This document shows, in pieces, positions 42,402 through 51,785 of a DNA stretch of 64,000 nucleotides (its first letter is position 1; each line of letters opens with the position of its first letter). The stretch comes from Bacterioplanoides sp965200585 (GTDB taxonomy: Bacteria > Pseudomonadota > Gammaproteobacteria > Pseudomonadales > Oceanobacteraceae). The stretch lies in the NCBI RefSeq assembly GCF_965200585.1, contig NZ_OZ241361.1. The stretch is one strand, 5' to 3'. A program made the translations under genes and the position numbers. Under the pieces are notes generated by a model, which was not told the DNA's origin, did no database searches, and worked only from the letters and a program-made list of their open reading frames with translations.

Positions 42402-43283
42402 TTACAAACTCTGTAATTTTTTCCGGGTAGCAGTGCGAGCAACAGAACCCAGCTGCAGTAATTGGCTGTCGCGTGACCAGAGTGCCTGCTGGCCGCTCGG
42501 CAATTGTTTTCCGGCTTGCTGTAAATGGTGTAACAGGTTGTCGAGAATATCGAAGGCCATCAACGGATAATAATCCGGGTGTTGTTGATAGCAGTCACTT
42601 AAGTGCTGTGCCTGAATCTGTAATGCGCTGCAATCACCATTGGCATGAGTCATCATCCAGCCACTAAAGGCCAGCATAATCATCACATCTTCCCAATAAC
42701 GAAACGGTTTAAAGCAGCGCCGATGTGCATCAGCCACGATAAAGTCGGTTACCGCTAAGGCATCATCAAATACCACGGGCGCATGGGGAACATCAGCAAC
42801 AAATGGCTGGGGTTTCGCAGCTGGCTGCGCCATAACCCCGACGGCTGACGTTGAAACTTTCACACACTTAAGCTGCTGGTCGGCATCATTGGCCAGTACA
42901 TACAGAAAGTCGAGTAAGCCATGATCCATTAACATCACATGGGACTTGCGTCCTGTCACCAGGAAACTCTCGCCGGTTGAAGAAGCGTTGCTAACAACCC
43001 GGGTCTGGAATTCGCGAGAATCACGGATGCCCGGTTCTGAAGCAGCAAATGCGGCAAACTGCTGGTCGGTGAGTGTGGTATCCAGATGCCGTACCGCCAG
43101 CTGATAAGCGAAAAAAAAGGCCGTGGACGGTGTTTCAGACAGCTGCCCTAACGCCAGTGCAGACGTTGCCAGAGGATTATTGGTCAGTGCCTTAGCAAAC
43201 GTTTCACGTAACTGCGGCGATGGTGTTGTTTTAATATTAACCATCACCTTATTAACTACCGCCTTATCAGCGTTTGTCATCAT
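42402..43283 (-). CDS. Acyl-CoA dehydrogenase-like protein lacking the catalytic domain
   Basis: The 293-aa product resembles the middle beta-domain of acyl-CoA dehydrogenases: FAASEPGIRDSREFQTRVV parallels the family TEPGxGSD region, SFLVTGRKSHVML parallels the GxKxxIT strand, and HAPVVFDDALAV parallels the VxFDDVxVP strand. It is half the family's usual length, lacks a recognisable YEGTxxIQ catalytic glutamate segment, and has no signal peptide. Its ATG shares a base with the stop of the upstream coiled-coil gene (TAATG), so translation is coupled. An FAD- or CoA-binding but catalytically dead role is inferred. Confidence 0.65.
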   Translation of the reverse strand: MMTNADKAVVNKVMVNIKTTPSPQLRETFAKALTNNPLATSALALGQLSETPSTAFFFAYQLAVRHLDTTLTDQQFAAFAASEPGIRDSREFQTRVVSNASSTGESFLVTGRKSHVMLMDHGLLDFLYVLANDADQQLKCVKVSTSAVGVMAQPAAKPQPFVADVPHAPVVFDDALAVTDFIVADAHRRCFKPFRYWEDVMIMLAFSGWMMTHANGDCSALQIQAQHLSDCYQQHPDYYPLMAFDILDNLLHHLQQAGKQLPSGQQALWSRDSQLLQLGSVARTATRKKLQSL

Positions 43284-44071
43284 TACTGTGCGCCACCTAA
43301 GGCGTTTTGCATACGATCAAGGCGAATCTGAATATCTTCAATTTCCAGCTTAATATCCCCCAGATTACCGCCGGTTTTAATCTCAGCGACCCGGGCTTCC
43401 AGAGTTTGCAAAGCATCACTGTTCTGGCTGATGGCCAGCTGAGCTGTGGCAATATCCGACGTTGCTGATTCAACCTGTTTAACCCGTGCAGACAAGGTAT
43501 TCACTTTATTATCGACAGTTGCAGCGATTTCATTTTTAGCCGTTGCCAAGGCTGCGGTTTGCGCTTTTTGTGCGGCACTCTGAGATTTTTTCACACCAGC
43601 AACCGAGCTTTTCAGGTTTTTAATGGCTGTGATATTGGCATTAATGTTCGCTTTGTTACGTTTGTTCGATACATCCCATAATTTGCGGATTTCTGAGCTA
43701 TTTTCTCTGACCAGAATTTTCAGCGCATCAACAGACAAATTGGCATTTTCACCCGTCGCAGATAACTGATCATTTAACCGTTGCAGATTTTTCCCCTGAT
43801 CAGCAATCACCCCCTGCGCCTGATTTAATTGCTTTTGCACACTCTGCAGCTGCATAAACAAAAACGTTGCCAGGCCACCCATAACCAGTGCAATCACCAA
43901 CGCGACTGTTGCCAGTGTCTGTTTTGCCGGTTGTGCTGAAGCGGCGGCGGCATTTGAAATGGCGGCCCGCTGAGCTGCCTGACGGCGTGCCTGCATCTGG
44001 CGTTTACGCTGCTCGATATCCTCAGCAGAGGGTTTCATGTCCGGGACAATAGGGTCGTGTTGCTTTTCCAT
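43283..44071 (-). CDS. Membrane-anchored coiled-coil protein
   Basis: The 262-aa product has a basic, Q/A/R-rich cytoplasmic start, one membrane helix at about residues 52-75 (LATVALVIALVMGGLATFLF), and a long coiled-coil region from about 78 to the end with heptads (LNQAQGVIADQGKNLQRLND, LSARVKQVESATSDIATAQ, IQIRLDRMQNAL). Type II orientation would put the coiled coil in the periplasm. No enzymatic motif. Its stop overlaps the start of the ACAD-like gene by one base, so the two form a coupled operon. Partner and role unknown. Confidence 0.8.
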   Translation of the reverse strand: MEKQHDPIVPDMKPSAEDIEQRKRQMQARRQAAQRAAISNAAAASAQPAKQTLATVALVIALVMGGLATFLFMQLQSVQKQLNQAQGVIADQGKNLQRLNDQLSATGENANLSVDALKILVRENSSEIRKLWDVSNKRNKANINANITAIKNLKSSVAGVKKSQSAAQKAQTAALATAKNEIAATVDNKVNTLSARVKQVESATSDIATAQLAISQNSDALQTLEARVAEIKTGGNLGDIKLEIEDIQIRLDRMQNALGGAQ

Positions 44072-44384
44072 GGGTAATACTCAATTTTTTACAAATAGTA
44101 ACCGACAGTTCCCAACAGCGAAACCATACCGGATTGATAAAAATTGATAAAAGCTGTGCTCACTCAACAAAAACAGTGCCGGTTAAAAAACCCCACATTC
44201 CGAGTGCGTAGCATGGCCCGGGAGCTGGTGGTATGATTTGCATCAATAATTACCGGGAGAGGTTGAAAAGCTGTTTTCTGCCCCCAAACTGGTAATCAAT
44301 AAGCCGCAACCAAAAATAGCGGTACTGCCAACAGGCAAACGATTAAGTAAATAACCGACTTAGCAATGATAACGGAGACCCATC
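44072..44384. other. Divergent gap upstream of sodB
   Basis: A 313-bp gap with no gene. It contains a direct TTGATAAAA repeat near 44133-44150 and AT-rich stretches, but no clear promoter, Fur box or riboswitch that I could fix. GGAG lies seven bases before the sodB start. Confidence 0.5.
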
Positions 44385-44966
44385 ATGGCGTTTGAATTAC
44401 CAGCACTGCCGTATGCAAAAGATGCACTGGAACCACATATCTCTTCTGAGACTCTGGATTTCCACCACGGTAAACACCACAACACCTATGTAGTGAAGCT
44501 GAATGGCTTAATCGGTGGCACTGAGTTTGAAGGCAAAACTCTGGAAGAAATCGTTAAAACTTCTTCTGGTGGCGTATTTAACAACGCTGCTCAGATCTGG
44601 AACCACACCTTCTACTGGAACAGCCTGAGCCCGAATGGCGGTGGCGAACCTACTGGTGCTGTTGCTGACGCAATCAACGCAGCCTTTGGTTCTTTCGAAG
44701 AGTTCAAAGCCAAGTTCAACGATATGGCTGTGAATAACTTCGGTTCCAGCTGGACCTGGTTAGTGAAAAAAGCCGATGGTTCTCTGGACATCGTGAACAC
44801 CTCAAATGCAGCCACTCCAATCACTGAAGAAGGTGTTACCCCACTGATCACGGTTGACCTGTGGGAACACGCTTACTACATTGACTACCGCAATGTTCGT
44901 CCGGATTACCTGAACGGTTTCTGGTCTCTGGTTAACTGGGAATTCGCGAACGCTAACTTCGCCTAA
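44385..44966 (+). CDS. sodB: Iron superoxide dismutase
   Basis: Disproportionates superoxide in the cytoplasm. The 193-aa product has the Fe/Mn SOD ligands: His27 in LDFHHGKHHNTYV, His74 in AQIWNHTFYW, and the Asp/His pair in DLWEHAYYIDYRN. Gln in NNAAQIWNH points to the iron rather than manganese form, and the length and N terminus MAFELPALPYAKDALEPHIS match SodB. It is a single-gene unit with a strong terminator. Confidence 0.97.
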   Translation: MAFELPALPYAKDALEPHISSETLDFHHGKHHNTYVVKLNGLIGGTEFEGKTLEEIVKTSSGGVFNNAAQIWNHTFYWNSLSPNGGGEPTGAVADAINAAFGSFEEFKAKFNDMAVNNFGSSWTWLVKKADGSLDIVNTSNAATPITEEGVTPLITVDLWEHAYYIDYRNVRPDYLNGFWSLVNWEFANANFA

Positions 44967-44995
44967 GGAACTTCTGATTAGTTCTGACCCAGAAT

Positions 44996-45022
44996 AAAAA
45001 AGGAGCTGCGGCTCCTTTTTTA
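44996..45022 (+). terminator. Terminator after sodB
   Basis: AAAAAAGGAGC-TGC-GGCTCCTTTTTT: an 8- to 10-bp stem followed by T6. Confidence 0.92.
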
Positions 45023-45053
45023 TTGCCTCTAATATTCTGCTGATAAGTAACTT

Positions 45054-45650
45054 ATGGCTGATTTTAAACTGCTACTGGCATCAAGCTCCCCCTTCCGCCA
45101 GCAAATACTGAAAAAATTACGCATCCCCTTTTCCTGCGCGTCGCCGGATATTGATGAAACACCACTTGCGGGAGAAAAGCCGCAGCAATACGTCGAGCGC
45201 CTGGCAATCGAAAAGGCGCAAGCATTAGCCAGTGAGTACCCTGAACATTGGATCATCGGCAGTGACCAGACGTCTGTTTTAGACGGTGATATCCGTGGTA
45301 AGCCGTTAACCCGGGAAAATGCCATTCAACAACTGCAGCAATCCAGCGGCAAAGCTGTGCAGTTTTATACCGGTTTATGTTTATTACATGCCGCCAGTGG
45401 ACAATGCTTTTCTCTGGTTGAACCGTTTTCAGTGTATTTTCGTGAGTTAACGCAAACTGAAATCGAGCGTTATATCGAGCTGGAACAACCGCTTCAATGT
45501 GCTGGTAGTTTTATGGTGGAAGGCTTAGGCATCAATTTGTTTGAAAAACTAGAAGGTCGGGACGAAAACAGCCTGATTGGCTTGCCGCTAATTGGCTTGC
45601 TGGAATTAATGCGCAAAGCTAGGTTGGATCCGCTGGCTTTAGCGCAATAA
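45054..45650 (+). CDS. Maf/YceF family nucleotide pyrophosphatase
   Basis: The 198-aa Maf-family protein hydrolyses modified nucleoside triphosphates. The YceF subgroup acts on 7-methyl-GTP. Motifs are LLASSSPFRQQIL at the N terminus, SPDIDETP, AIEKAQAL, GSDQTSVLDG (DQ typical of YceF rather than the DT of YhdE), and C-terminal ENSLIGLPLIGLLEL. The gene is not next to rpmF/rne as in E. coli but between sodB and the convergent gspD. A hairpin terminator follows directly. Confidence 0.92.
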   Translation: MADFKLLLASSSPFRQQILKKLRIPFSCASPDIDETPLAGEKPQQYVERLAIEKAQALASEYPEHWIIGSDQTSVLDGDIRGKPLTRENAIQQLQQSSGKAVQFYTGLCLLHAASGQCFSLVEPFSVYFRELTQTEIERYIELEQPLQCAGSFMVEGLGINLFEKLEGRDENSLIGLPLIGLLELMRKARLDPLALAQ

Positions 45651-45676
45651 AAAACAGGCCTCAAAGGCCTGTTTTT
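45651..45676. terminator. Terminator between maf and gspD
   Basis: AAAACAGGCC-TCAAA-GGCCTGTTTTTT: perfect 8- to 9-bp stem with T6 on the plus strand and T-rich sequence on the minus strand. It serves the converging genes. Confidence 0.88.
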
Positions 45677-45721
45677 TATTCAACTAATGTTGTTCAGCTT
45701 TTTCAGAAAAGACCGTTGTAA

Positions 45722-47614
45722 TCAACGACGGATTCCGCGGAACAACTTATCCATTCGAGTATTAATACTCTCGTTGGCAAATTCATCCGACAAAGTAAAT
45801 TCCCAGATACCGTCAAACCGTTCTTCGGTCAGCTGACGTGCCTTGGTCGCTTCCGTCACAATGGTTGGCTTCAGGAAAATCATCAGATTACTTTTTACTT
45901 TCTCGGTCGATTCTGCCCGGAATAACCAACCCAACCAGGGAATATCACCCAGCAGTGGCACTTTACTTTCAATCTTACGAACATCGTCACGAATCAGACC
46001 ACCCAGTACGATGGTTTCTTCGTTTTCCGACAGGATCATGGTTTTGATGGAGCGCTTATTGGTAATTAAATCCGAGCTGCCTGCTACACTGGTGGTCGAG
46101 ACAGATTCCGTCGTGGCTTCAACTTCCAGACGAATGGCTTCACCGTCATGAATATGTGGCTTAACCTTTAATGTCACACCAATGTCTTCACGGGTGATGG
46201 TCGTAAACGGGTTGGCGTTGTTGCTGGAAGCCGTTGAACCGGTACGGAACGGCACGTTCTGACCAACAATAATTTCCGCTTCCTGGTTATCCAGAGTCAT
46301 GATGCTTGGCGTCGATAACAGGTTGGTGTTGGTATCACTCTGAATCGCTTGTAATACCGCACCAAATTGCGCGTCACCATCTTTTTCCTGATAAGCCCCT
46401 AATGTCAGGCCGTTACCAATCGCGGCAGCCGGGTTACCGGATGCAATCGAACCTGCAATGGAAGATAAACTCGGGCCTGCGGTACCAAAGTTAGTACCAC
46501 CGACCGGGCTATCCAGATCACCAATCGCCCACTGCACACCTAACGCGTCATTCACGTCACCAGTCACTTCGACAATCGCCGACTCAATCAGTACCTGAGC
46601 ACGACGAACATCCAGCGATGCTACCAGCTCTTTAATCTCTTTCATCAGTGATGGCTCAGCCCGAACCACCAGCGCGTTCAGATCTTCATCGGCATGAATC
46701 CCGGCTTTGCCTTTTGCCTGATTGGCTTCAGATCCGCCCGCAGGCGCTTCGGACAACAGGCTTTTTAACAACTCAGCCAGCTTAGTGGCATCGGCGTATT
46801 GCAGTCGCAGTACCTGAGCACTGCCACTGAAGTACGACGGTGTATCCAGTTCGGCAATCAGTTTGCGAATACGATCACGTGCGGTTTTTTCACCTTTAAT
46901 AATCAGGCGGTTGCTGCGCTCGTCTGCTACAACACGGATACTGCCTGCGGTTTTACCGACGTTGGCGTTATTACCCTGAGCCACTTTAGCCGGGTCCAGG
47001 CTTTGCAGCATGGTCACCACATTGCCCACCCAGGCTTCGCGCAGCTGGATCACTTCCAGCTCTTCCACACCGGACTTATCCAGTCGCTCAATGATTTGTT
47101 CAATACGGCGAATATTGGTGGCGTGGTCAGAGATGATTAAGGTGTTGGCGGATTTCACCCCAGCCAGATGACCGTATTTGGCCACTAACGGACGCAGAAT
47201 AGGTACTAAATCCAGTGCCGGTGTATTTTTAATCGGGATGACTTTGGTGAGCATTTCCTGGCTTTCTTTGCTCACCGCCGCTTCAATATCACGTCCCTGT
47301 TGCTTAATTTCGTTCTGCTGAACCACTAACACAACTTCGCCAGCTGGTACCGCGGCATAGCCATGCACCTGCAACACCGACAGGAATAACTCGTATACCC
47401 CTTCCTGATCAACCGGGCCACTGCTGAGCACGTTCACCTTGCCTTTTACCCGGGGGTCGATGACAAAGCTTTTACCGGTAATATCAGACACCTGACTGAT
47501 AAATGCACCGATATCGGCATCTTTCAGATTAATCTGCCAGTTTTCCTGCGCCTGGGCTCCCCAGATGGTAAACAGCAGAAGAACTGCAATAGAAAAACGC
47601 TTTAACACACCCAT
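45722..47614 (-). CDS. gspD: Type II secretion secretin GspD
   Basis: Outer-membrane channel of type II secretion, 630 aa. A signal peptide (to about residue 22, GAQA) is followed by N0 (WQINLKDADIGAFISQVSDI), N1-N3 domains with the VIQLREAWVGNVVTMLQSL type repeats, and the C-terminal secretin domain containing VPFRTGS, DIGVTLKVKPHI and LGGLIRDDVRKIESKVPLLGDIP. It follows gspC by 5 bp. Only gspN, gspC and gspD are here; the remaining gsp genes must be elsewhere. Confidence 0.96.
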   Translation of the reverse strand: MGVLKRFSIAVLLLFTIWGAQAQENWQINLKDADIGAFISQVSDITGKSFVIDPRVKGKVNVLSSGPVDQEGVYELFLSVLQVHGYAAVPAGEVVLVVQQNEIKQQGRDIEAAVSKESQEMLTKVIPIKNTPALDLVPILRPLVAKYGHLAGVKSANTLIISDHATNIRRIEQIIERLDKSGVEELEVIQLREAWVGNVVTMLQSLDPAKVAQGNNANVGKTAGSIRVVADERSNRLIIKGEKTARDRIRKLIAELDTPSYFSGSAQVLRLQYADATKLAELLKSLLSEAPAGGSEANQAKGKAGIHADEDLNALVVRAEPSLMKEIKELVASLDVRRAQVLIESAIVEVTGDVNDALGVQWAIGDLDSPVGGTNFGTAGPSLSSIAGSIASGNPAAAIGNGLTLGAYQEKDGDAQFGAVLQAIQSDTNTNLLSTPSIMTLDNQEAEIIVGQNVPFRTGSTASSNNANPFTTITREDIGVTLKVKPHIHDGEAIRLEVEATTESVSTTSVAGSSDLITNKRSIKTMILSENEETIVLGGLIRDDVRKIESKVPLLGDIPWLGWLFRAESTEKVKSNLMIFLKPTIVTEATKARQLTEERFDGIWEFTLSDEFANESINTRMDKLFRGIRR

Positions 47615-47619
47615 TTCCT

Positions 47620-48510
47620 TTAATTTAATTTGTGATTAACCACAAAACGGTTATTACCGCGCTGCACTTCAATACGTGCATTACCAGAGCCGGTTACCTG
47701 CTCTAATACCGCGCGATCAGCATCAATATCACCCAGTCGCTGGCCATTAACCGACAACACAATGTCGCCCGGCACCAGCTTCAACGAGGTTAACACCGAG
47801 CCTGGTTGTACCCGATATCCCTGACCTGAGCCGGCAGACTGCAGGCCCAGTTCATTTAATGCCGCTTCCGGATCATCGGCAATTTCCTGATTGGCCAGAT
47901 CCATAAATTCACCGGCCGATTTTATTTTACCCAAACGCTCACGAATGGAACCGCGGGAACGTTTGTTAGCACGAGGCTTAGGCGCAGCAACCGATCTGGC
48001 GTTAATACCAGCCCGGGCTTTTTCATCAAACTTCAGGGTTTCCAGTTTGCCATTGGTATCCAGTACCACTTTGTCATCGTAAACACCGGCCAGTTTGGTA
48101 CGGCCCTGAATTTTGTCACCAATTTTATAAAAATCACCGCTGCCTGATTGTGGTGCAATAATGGCACTGGAGTTTTCCGCAATGGAGGCTTTATTAATAC
48201 CCAACAAACGCAAGCGTAAGCGTGTGACCGGTGCATCAACCTCTTTTTGTACCGCCTGAACCGGCTCTTCACTGGCGATACCAAACAAATGATACTGAGC
48301 CGTGCCACGGATACCTGATTGCTGCACTGAGCCATCGCCACGTGATGGTGCCTTCAGATACAGCGGCTGAGGAGCAACCAGCATCCATACCAATGCCGCC
48401 AGCTGAATGGCGATCAGAACGGTAAAAGTCAGTTTGCCCAACACCAGAACCAGCTTTTGCCAGGAGGCCAGCGATAATTCCGTTGCGGCAGTTTGCGCAG
48501 CAGTTGCCAA
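47620..48510 (-). CDS. gspC: Type II secretion inner-membrane protein GspC
   Basis: Links the inner-membrane platform to the secretin. The 296-aa product has one membrane helix at about residues 28-48 (LTFTVLIAIQLAALVWMLV), a homology region from about 75 (LFGIASEEPVQ, RLRLLGINKA) that contacts GspD N0, and a C-terminal PDZ domain (about 220-296: GYRVQPGSVLTSLKLVPGDI-VLSVNGQRLGD). It lies between gspN (30-bp gap) and gspD (5-bp gap). Confidence 0.94.
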   Translation of the reverse strand: MATAAQTAATELSLASWQKLVLVLGKLTFTVLIAIQLAALVWMLVAPQPLYLKAPSRGDGSVQQSGIRGTAQYHLFGIASEEPVQAVQKEVDAPVTRLRLRLLGINKASIAENSSAIIAPQSGSGDFYKIGDKIQGRTKLAGVYDDKVVLDTNGKLETLKFDEKARAGINARSVAAPKPRANKRSRGSIRERLGKIKSAGEFMDLANQEIADDPEAALNELGLQSAGSGQGYRVQPGSVLTSLKLVPGDIVLSVNGQRLGDIDADRAVLEQVTGSGNARIEVQRGNNRFVVNHKLN

Positions 48511-48540
48511 GTGTGTATTACTCCGTTAAAGGCGCTCAGG

Positions 48541-49302
48541 TTATAGAATCTTCTGAGACACTTCAAAAATTACCGTTTCTTCTGTGGCCTGGGCCGGCCA
48601 CTTCTGCCCTAAGATATCGAGAAAGCGACGGCGGATGGCCACACCACCCCAACCATCCGCTTGCAGAAACGCCTGGCCAATCGGCAGACCTTCATCGGTA
48701 TTAATATCCAGTACCGTTTTTTCCTGCTCACGCTTCAGATCACCCACCAGCAACGGCAGTGTCGACTGAATCGGTTTGCCATCCACCGGGAAGCCGACAT
48801 CGCCACCGCTGAAAACAATTCGTCCTTCGGCTTGCTGAATCTGGCGCGAGGTTAAATCAATCTGTGCATTAAGGCCGGAAATTTCAAAATCACCGGATAA
48901 ATTGGCGCGACCTTTTCTCAACATAGGTTGCAATAACGCCGAAGAAAGTTCCCCACGGGTATCACTCAGCGTTAATTGTTTATCCAGCGACACCAGAGCA
49001 TGGGTATTGAGGTTAATTCCATTGCCTTGCACATCTAATAACAGATCAGCCCGGGCAGCGAGTAGCGCTAACGGGTTCAGTTTCCAGTCCACATCCAGCA
49101 AACCGGCCTGAGGGGCCTGCAACTGCAGCTGACCATGCCATAAGGTACCCGACACCCGCTGAATTTTTACCGGTAATGCCCGGGCGTGTGGTTCAGCGTA
49201 TTGCCAGACAAAATGCAAAGGAGTGGTTGCAAGCAGGGTGATAACGAAGACAAGGAAGCCCAACAACATATACCAGCGGGCTGCCCAGATGGCCTTAAAC
49301 AT
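48541..49302 (-). CDS. gspN: Type II secretion protein GspN
   Basis: The 253-aa accessory protein of type II secretion has an N-terminal membrane anchor (YMLLGFLVFVITLLATTPLHFV, about residues 11-32) and a periplasmic beta-rich domain (VSGTLWHGQ, LLDVDWKLNPLALL). GspN is not essential in all systems and normally lies at the end of a gsp operon. Here it is first, giving the order gspN-gspC-gspD, seen in some marine gammaproteobacteria. Assignment is by motif and context. Confidence 0.88.
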   Translation of the reverse strand: MFKAIWAARWYMLLGFLVFVITLLATTPLHFVWQYAEPHARALPVKIQRVSGTLWHGQLQLQAPQAGLLDVDWKLNPLALLAARADLLLDVQGNGINLNTHALVSLDKQLTLSDTRGELSSALLQPMLRKGRANLSGDFEISGLNAQIDLTSRQIQQAEGRIVFSGGDVGFPVDGKPIQSTLPLLVGDLKREQEKTVLDINTDEGLPIGQAFLQADGWGGVAIRRRFLDILGQKWPAQATEETVIFEVSQKIL

Positions 49303-49438
49303 GGTGACTTATGATTATCCGTTTTAATTATCAGCGGGTCATTCTACTGAACAGGGCCGCAAAGTGTAATGGGTCATTATGACAGTCCGGTAACATTGGC
49401 TCAGACAATGTCACAAAACTGCCATATGAATAATAACA

Positions 49439-49467
49439 ATTCTCATCAATGAATGGCAGATGAGAAT
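49439..49467. other. Inverted repeat between ceramidase-like gene and gspN
   Basis: ATTCTCATC and GATGAGAAT form a perfect 9-bp inverted repeat with an 11-base loop. On the minus strand it is followed by TGTTATTATT, so it may be the terminator of the gene at 49552. ATTCTCA also resembles a Fur half-site, but no full Fur box is present. Confidence 0.45.
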
Positions 49468-49551
49468 CTGCACTAACCAGCCAATAGAACCGTAAAACGC
49501 CTGCAATATCCGTTTTCAGACATTTGTTTTACCCAACTTTACTCGCTCAGC

Positions 49552-51660
49552 TCAGTAGGAAGCTGTTGATTGAACCCGTGCGTCTTCGGGTAAAACGAAT
49601 GGCTCAGATACAAGCTTGGGCGCACCGTGGCGCTCTGAAATCACAAACCGATAACGCTTATTTGCCGCCTGACGTTGCCCGAAGTTATACCAGCGAGCCT
49701 GATACTCGGCCATTCCCAGGTCAGCATCATCCAGCCAGCGCACTTCAATATCGTAACCGTCATCGCTGATCGGATGAACGCCGGTCACAAGTGGCTGCCA
49801 CTGACCTTGCTGCTCAACTTCAACGTGAACCAGAGGCTGATGCCAGGCAATTTTATCCGCCGCCACGTCCAGCCACTCAATGGCAATGTAGTTTTCATCC
49901 GGCGCTACTGCCCTCGTTATCTCCGTGCTGGTCAGCCATGCCCGGGAGCCAGTGCTATCGACCTGCTCAGGCAGAAAAGTATTAACGTTTAATTGATAGC
50001 GCCATTGTGGCAATAGCTCCTGAAAGGCACCCTGATCAACAAAATCGTTCGCTAAACGACTCAGTTGCGCAGTGATATAAGGCGTTGAATACTGCCCGTA
50101 TAACGTATGCCCACCTTCATAATTCTGGCGCTGATATTCTTCATGAGTGGTGGTGTAACCAAAATAGCCATTGGCAATACTGGAGACCCAGGTGTACTTC
50201 AGCGGCTGCCCGGCGCTGGCGAACACCTCGCTAACAGCCGCTGCCATACGACGACCCGCTTCCTGAGTGACTTCATACGGCAGCGGCAATACAGCCATAT
50301 CATTTACTTTGATAATCTGGAACAGCACGGTATCCGGAAAGCTGTCTTTAGGCTCCAGTAATGGCTGCAAGAATGAAAAGCCCAAATGACGTTTGTTGCC
50401 CTGACACCCTTCATCCAGCCACCAGCGGCGTGACATCACATTGCCACCTTTTAAAAAAGGAATGGCCGCCAACCAGGGGGTACGGCGTTCATAAGCCCCG
50501 CCAGCCACCGGATTGCCTACCGCTGCCTCGTCGCATAGCTCCACCTCACCAACGCGATTATTGTCGCGGATATTGATTTCCCGGGCGGCGCTTGCCAGGT
50601 CGATATCCGCAGTTAATTGCGGTGCCAGAGCATCGAATAAGGCAATGGCTTCTTTACCAATGCCCTGCCCCAACTGACGTGCCGCCTGCCAGTTCACCGG
50701 ATGATGAGCAAAGGTATTATCTCCATGTTCTGCTAAGGCTGGCGCCATATCGCCCTGCGTCCCGGTGGTTAAACCATGCACCACCGGCCAGGGCGTCTGA
50801 TATTGTTGGGCAATCTGCCACTCCAGATCTTTCTGAGCATAAGCAAACAAATCGGCATTGTAGACTTCCACCGGTACGGACAAAGCCGTGGCATGAACGG
50901 AGAAACTTGAGAACGCCGCCAGTGGTAAAAAACGTCCGTCATCATCAGCGACATCAATACGAATCATATAAAGCGCTGGATTAACGGCATTAAATTTTGC
51001 CTGGGGGTCTTCCAGATCAATATCCCCGGCATTGTCATTGAGCACATAAGCATCCAGTGAGCGATTGCGGTTATAGCCGTAGATATCGCGCTTACCCGTG
51101 GCAATTCTGGCCGGGCGGCGCTGCTGATACGCCTGCAAAATACCGTCACTGATGCGCTGAGTAACAAACTCAAGAAACTCAGGCTCCAGCCACTGGCCAC
51201 TCGACATATGTTTGTTATAGAAGTCATTGTCGTAAAAATTCACTGGAGCTGAATGGCTATGAGAAGCCGTAATCACAATGTCTTTAGCCGCCAGGCCGGT
51301 TTGTGCTGCCACTCGTTCGGTAACCAGATGGTGAACCAGTAACGAGCTACCTGCCAGATCGGTCTGAACCAGAGCCGTGGCATCCCCATCTTTATCCTGC
51401 AGGTAAATCACCCGGGCTTTCAGCCGGGTACGAAATCCCATACCTTTATTGGCCATCACCGAGTAACCACCCATTGGCATGCCAGGTGGTGGCGTAATAT
51501 CCACCGACACCGCCCAGGCCGCCGCCACTGCGTTGTGCTGTAATGATAATGACTCAGCAACCGGGGGCTTAGCCGAGGCCGGTTGAGAAATAACAATATC
51601 CGTGGTCGAGGCACAGGCAGTGAGAAGCGTAAGCAGTAACAACGGCAGCAGATGTTTCAT
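49552..51660 (-). CDS. Neutral ceramidase-family lipoprotein with altered active site
   Basis: The 702-aa exported lipoprotein (lipobox LTAC) belongs to the neutral/alkaline ceramidase family, which splits ceramide to sphingosine and fatty acid. Family motifs are DITPPPGMPMGGY, ITASHSHSAP and FSVHAT (zinc His), LPYEVTQEAGRRM (zinc Glu) and YFGYTTTHEEYQRQNYEGG (zinc Tyr). In the catalytic hexapeptide normally GDxSPN it reads GDMAPA: Ala306 replaces the key Ser and an Ala replaces the Asn. A C-terminal beta-domain is present. In Pseudomonas ceramidase that Ser is needed for activity, so the product may act on another lipid or be inactive. Confidence 0.9.
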   Translation of the reverse strand: MKHLLPLLLLTLLTACASTTDIVISQPASAKPPVAESLSLQHNAVAAAWAVSVDITPPPGMPMGGYSVMANKGMGFRTRLKARVIYLQDKDGDATALVQTDLAGSSLLVHHLVTERVAAQTGLAAKDIVITASHSHSAPVNFYDNDFYNKHMSSGQWLEPEFLEFVTQRISDGILQAYQQRRPARIATGKRDIYGYNRNRSLDAYVLNDNAGDIDLEDPQAKFNAVNPALYMIRIDVADDDGRFLPLAAFSSFSVHATALSVPVEVYNADLFAYAQKDLEWQIAQQYQTPWPVVHGLTTGTQGDMAPALAEHGDNTFAHHPVNWQAARQLGQGIGKEAIALFDALAPQLTADIDLASAAREINIRDNNRVGEVELCDEAAVGNPVAGGAYERRTPWLAAIPFLKGGNVMSRRWWLDEGCQGNKRHLGFSFLQPLLEPKDSFPDTVLFQIIKVNDMAVLPLPYEVTQEAGRRMAAAVSEVFASAGQPLKYTWVSSIANGYFGYTTTHEEYQRQNYEGGHTLYGQYSTPYITAQLSRLANDFVDQGAFQELLPQWRYQLNVNTFLPEQVDSTGSRAWLTSTEITRAVAPDENYIAIEWLDVAADKIAWHQPLVHVEVEQQGQWQPLVTGVHPISDDGYDIEVRWLDDADLGMAEYQARWYNFGQRQAANKRYRFVISERHGAPKLVSEPFVLPEDARVQSTASY

Positions 51661-51785
51661 GGTGAGACCTGATTGTTTTTATTTTGCACGTTTGTACCAC
51701 AAAATAAAAACCACAATCCAGCAAGATTTTTCCGTCATTTACGTTAATATATAAATATATCTATCATCAACAGGGCGTTGAGCAC

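Noticed and set aside
49420..49470. Fur box upstream of gspN
   Set aside because: Only one ATTCTCA half-site fits; the other half matches at about 4 of 7 positions, and the region is better explained as a hairpin after the ceramidase-like gene.
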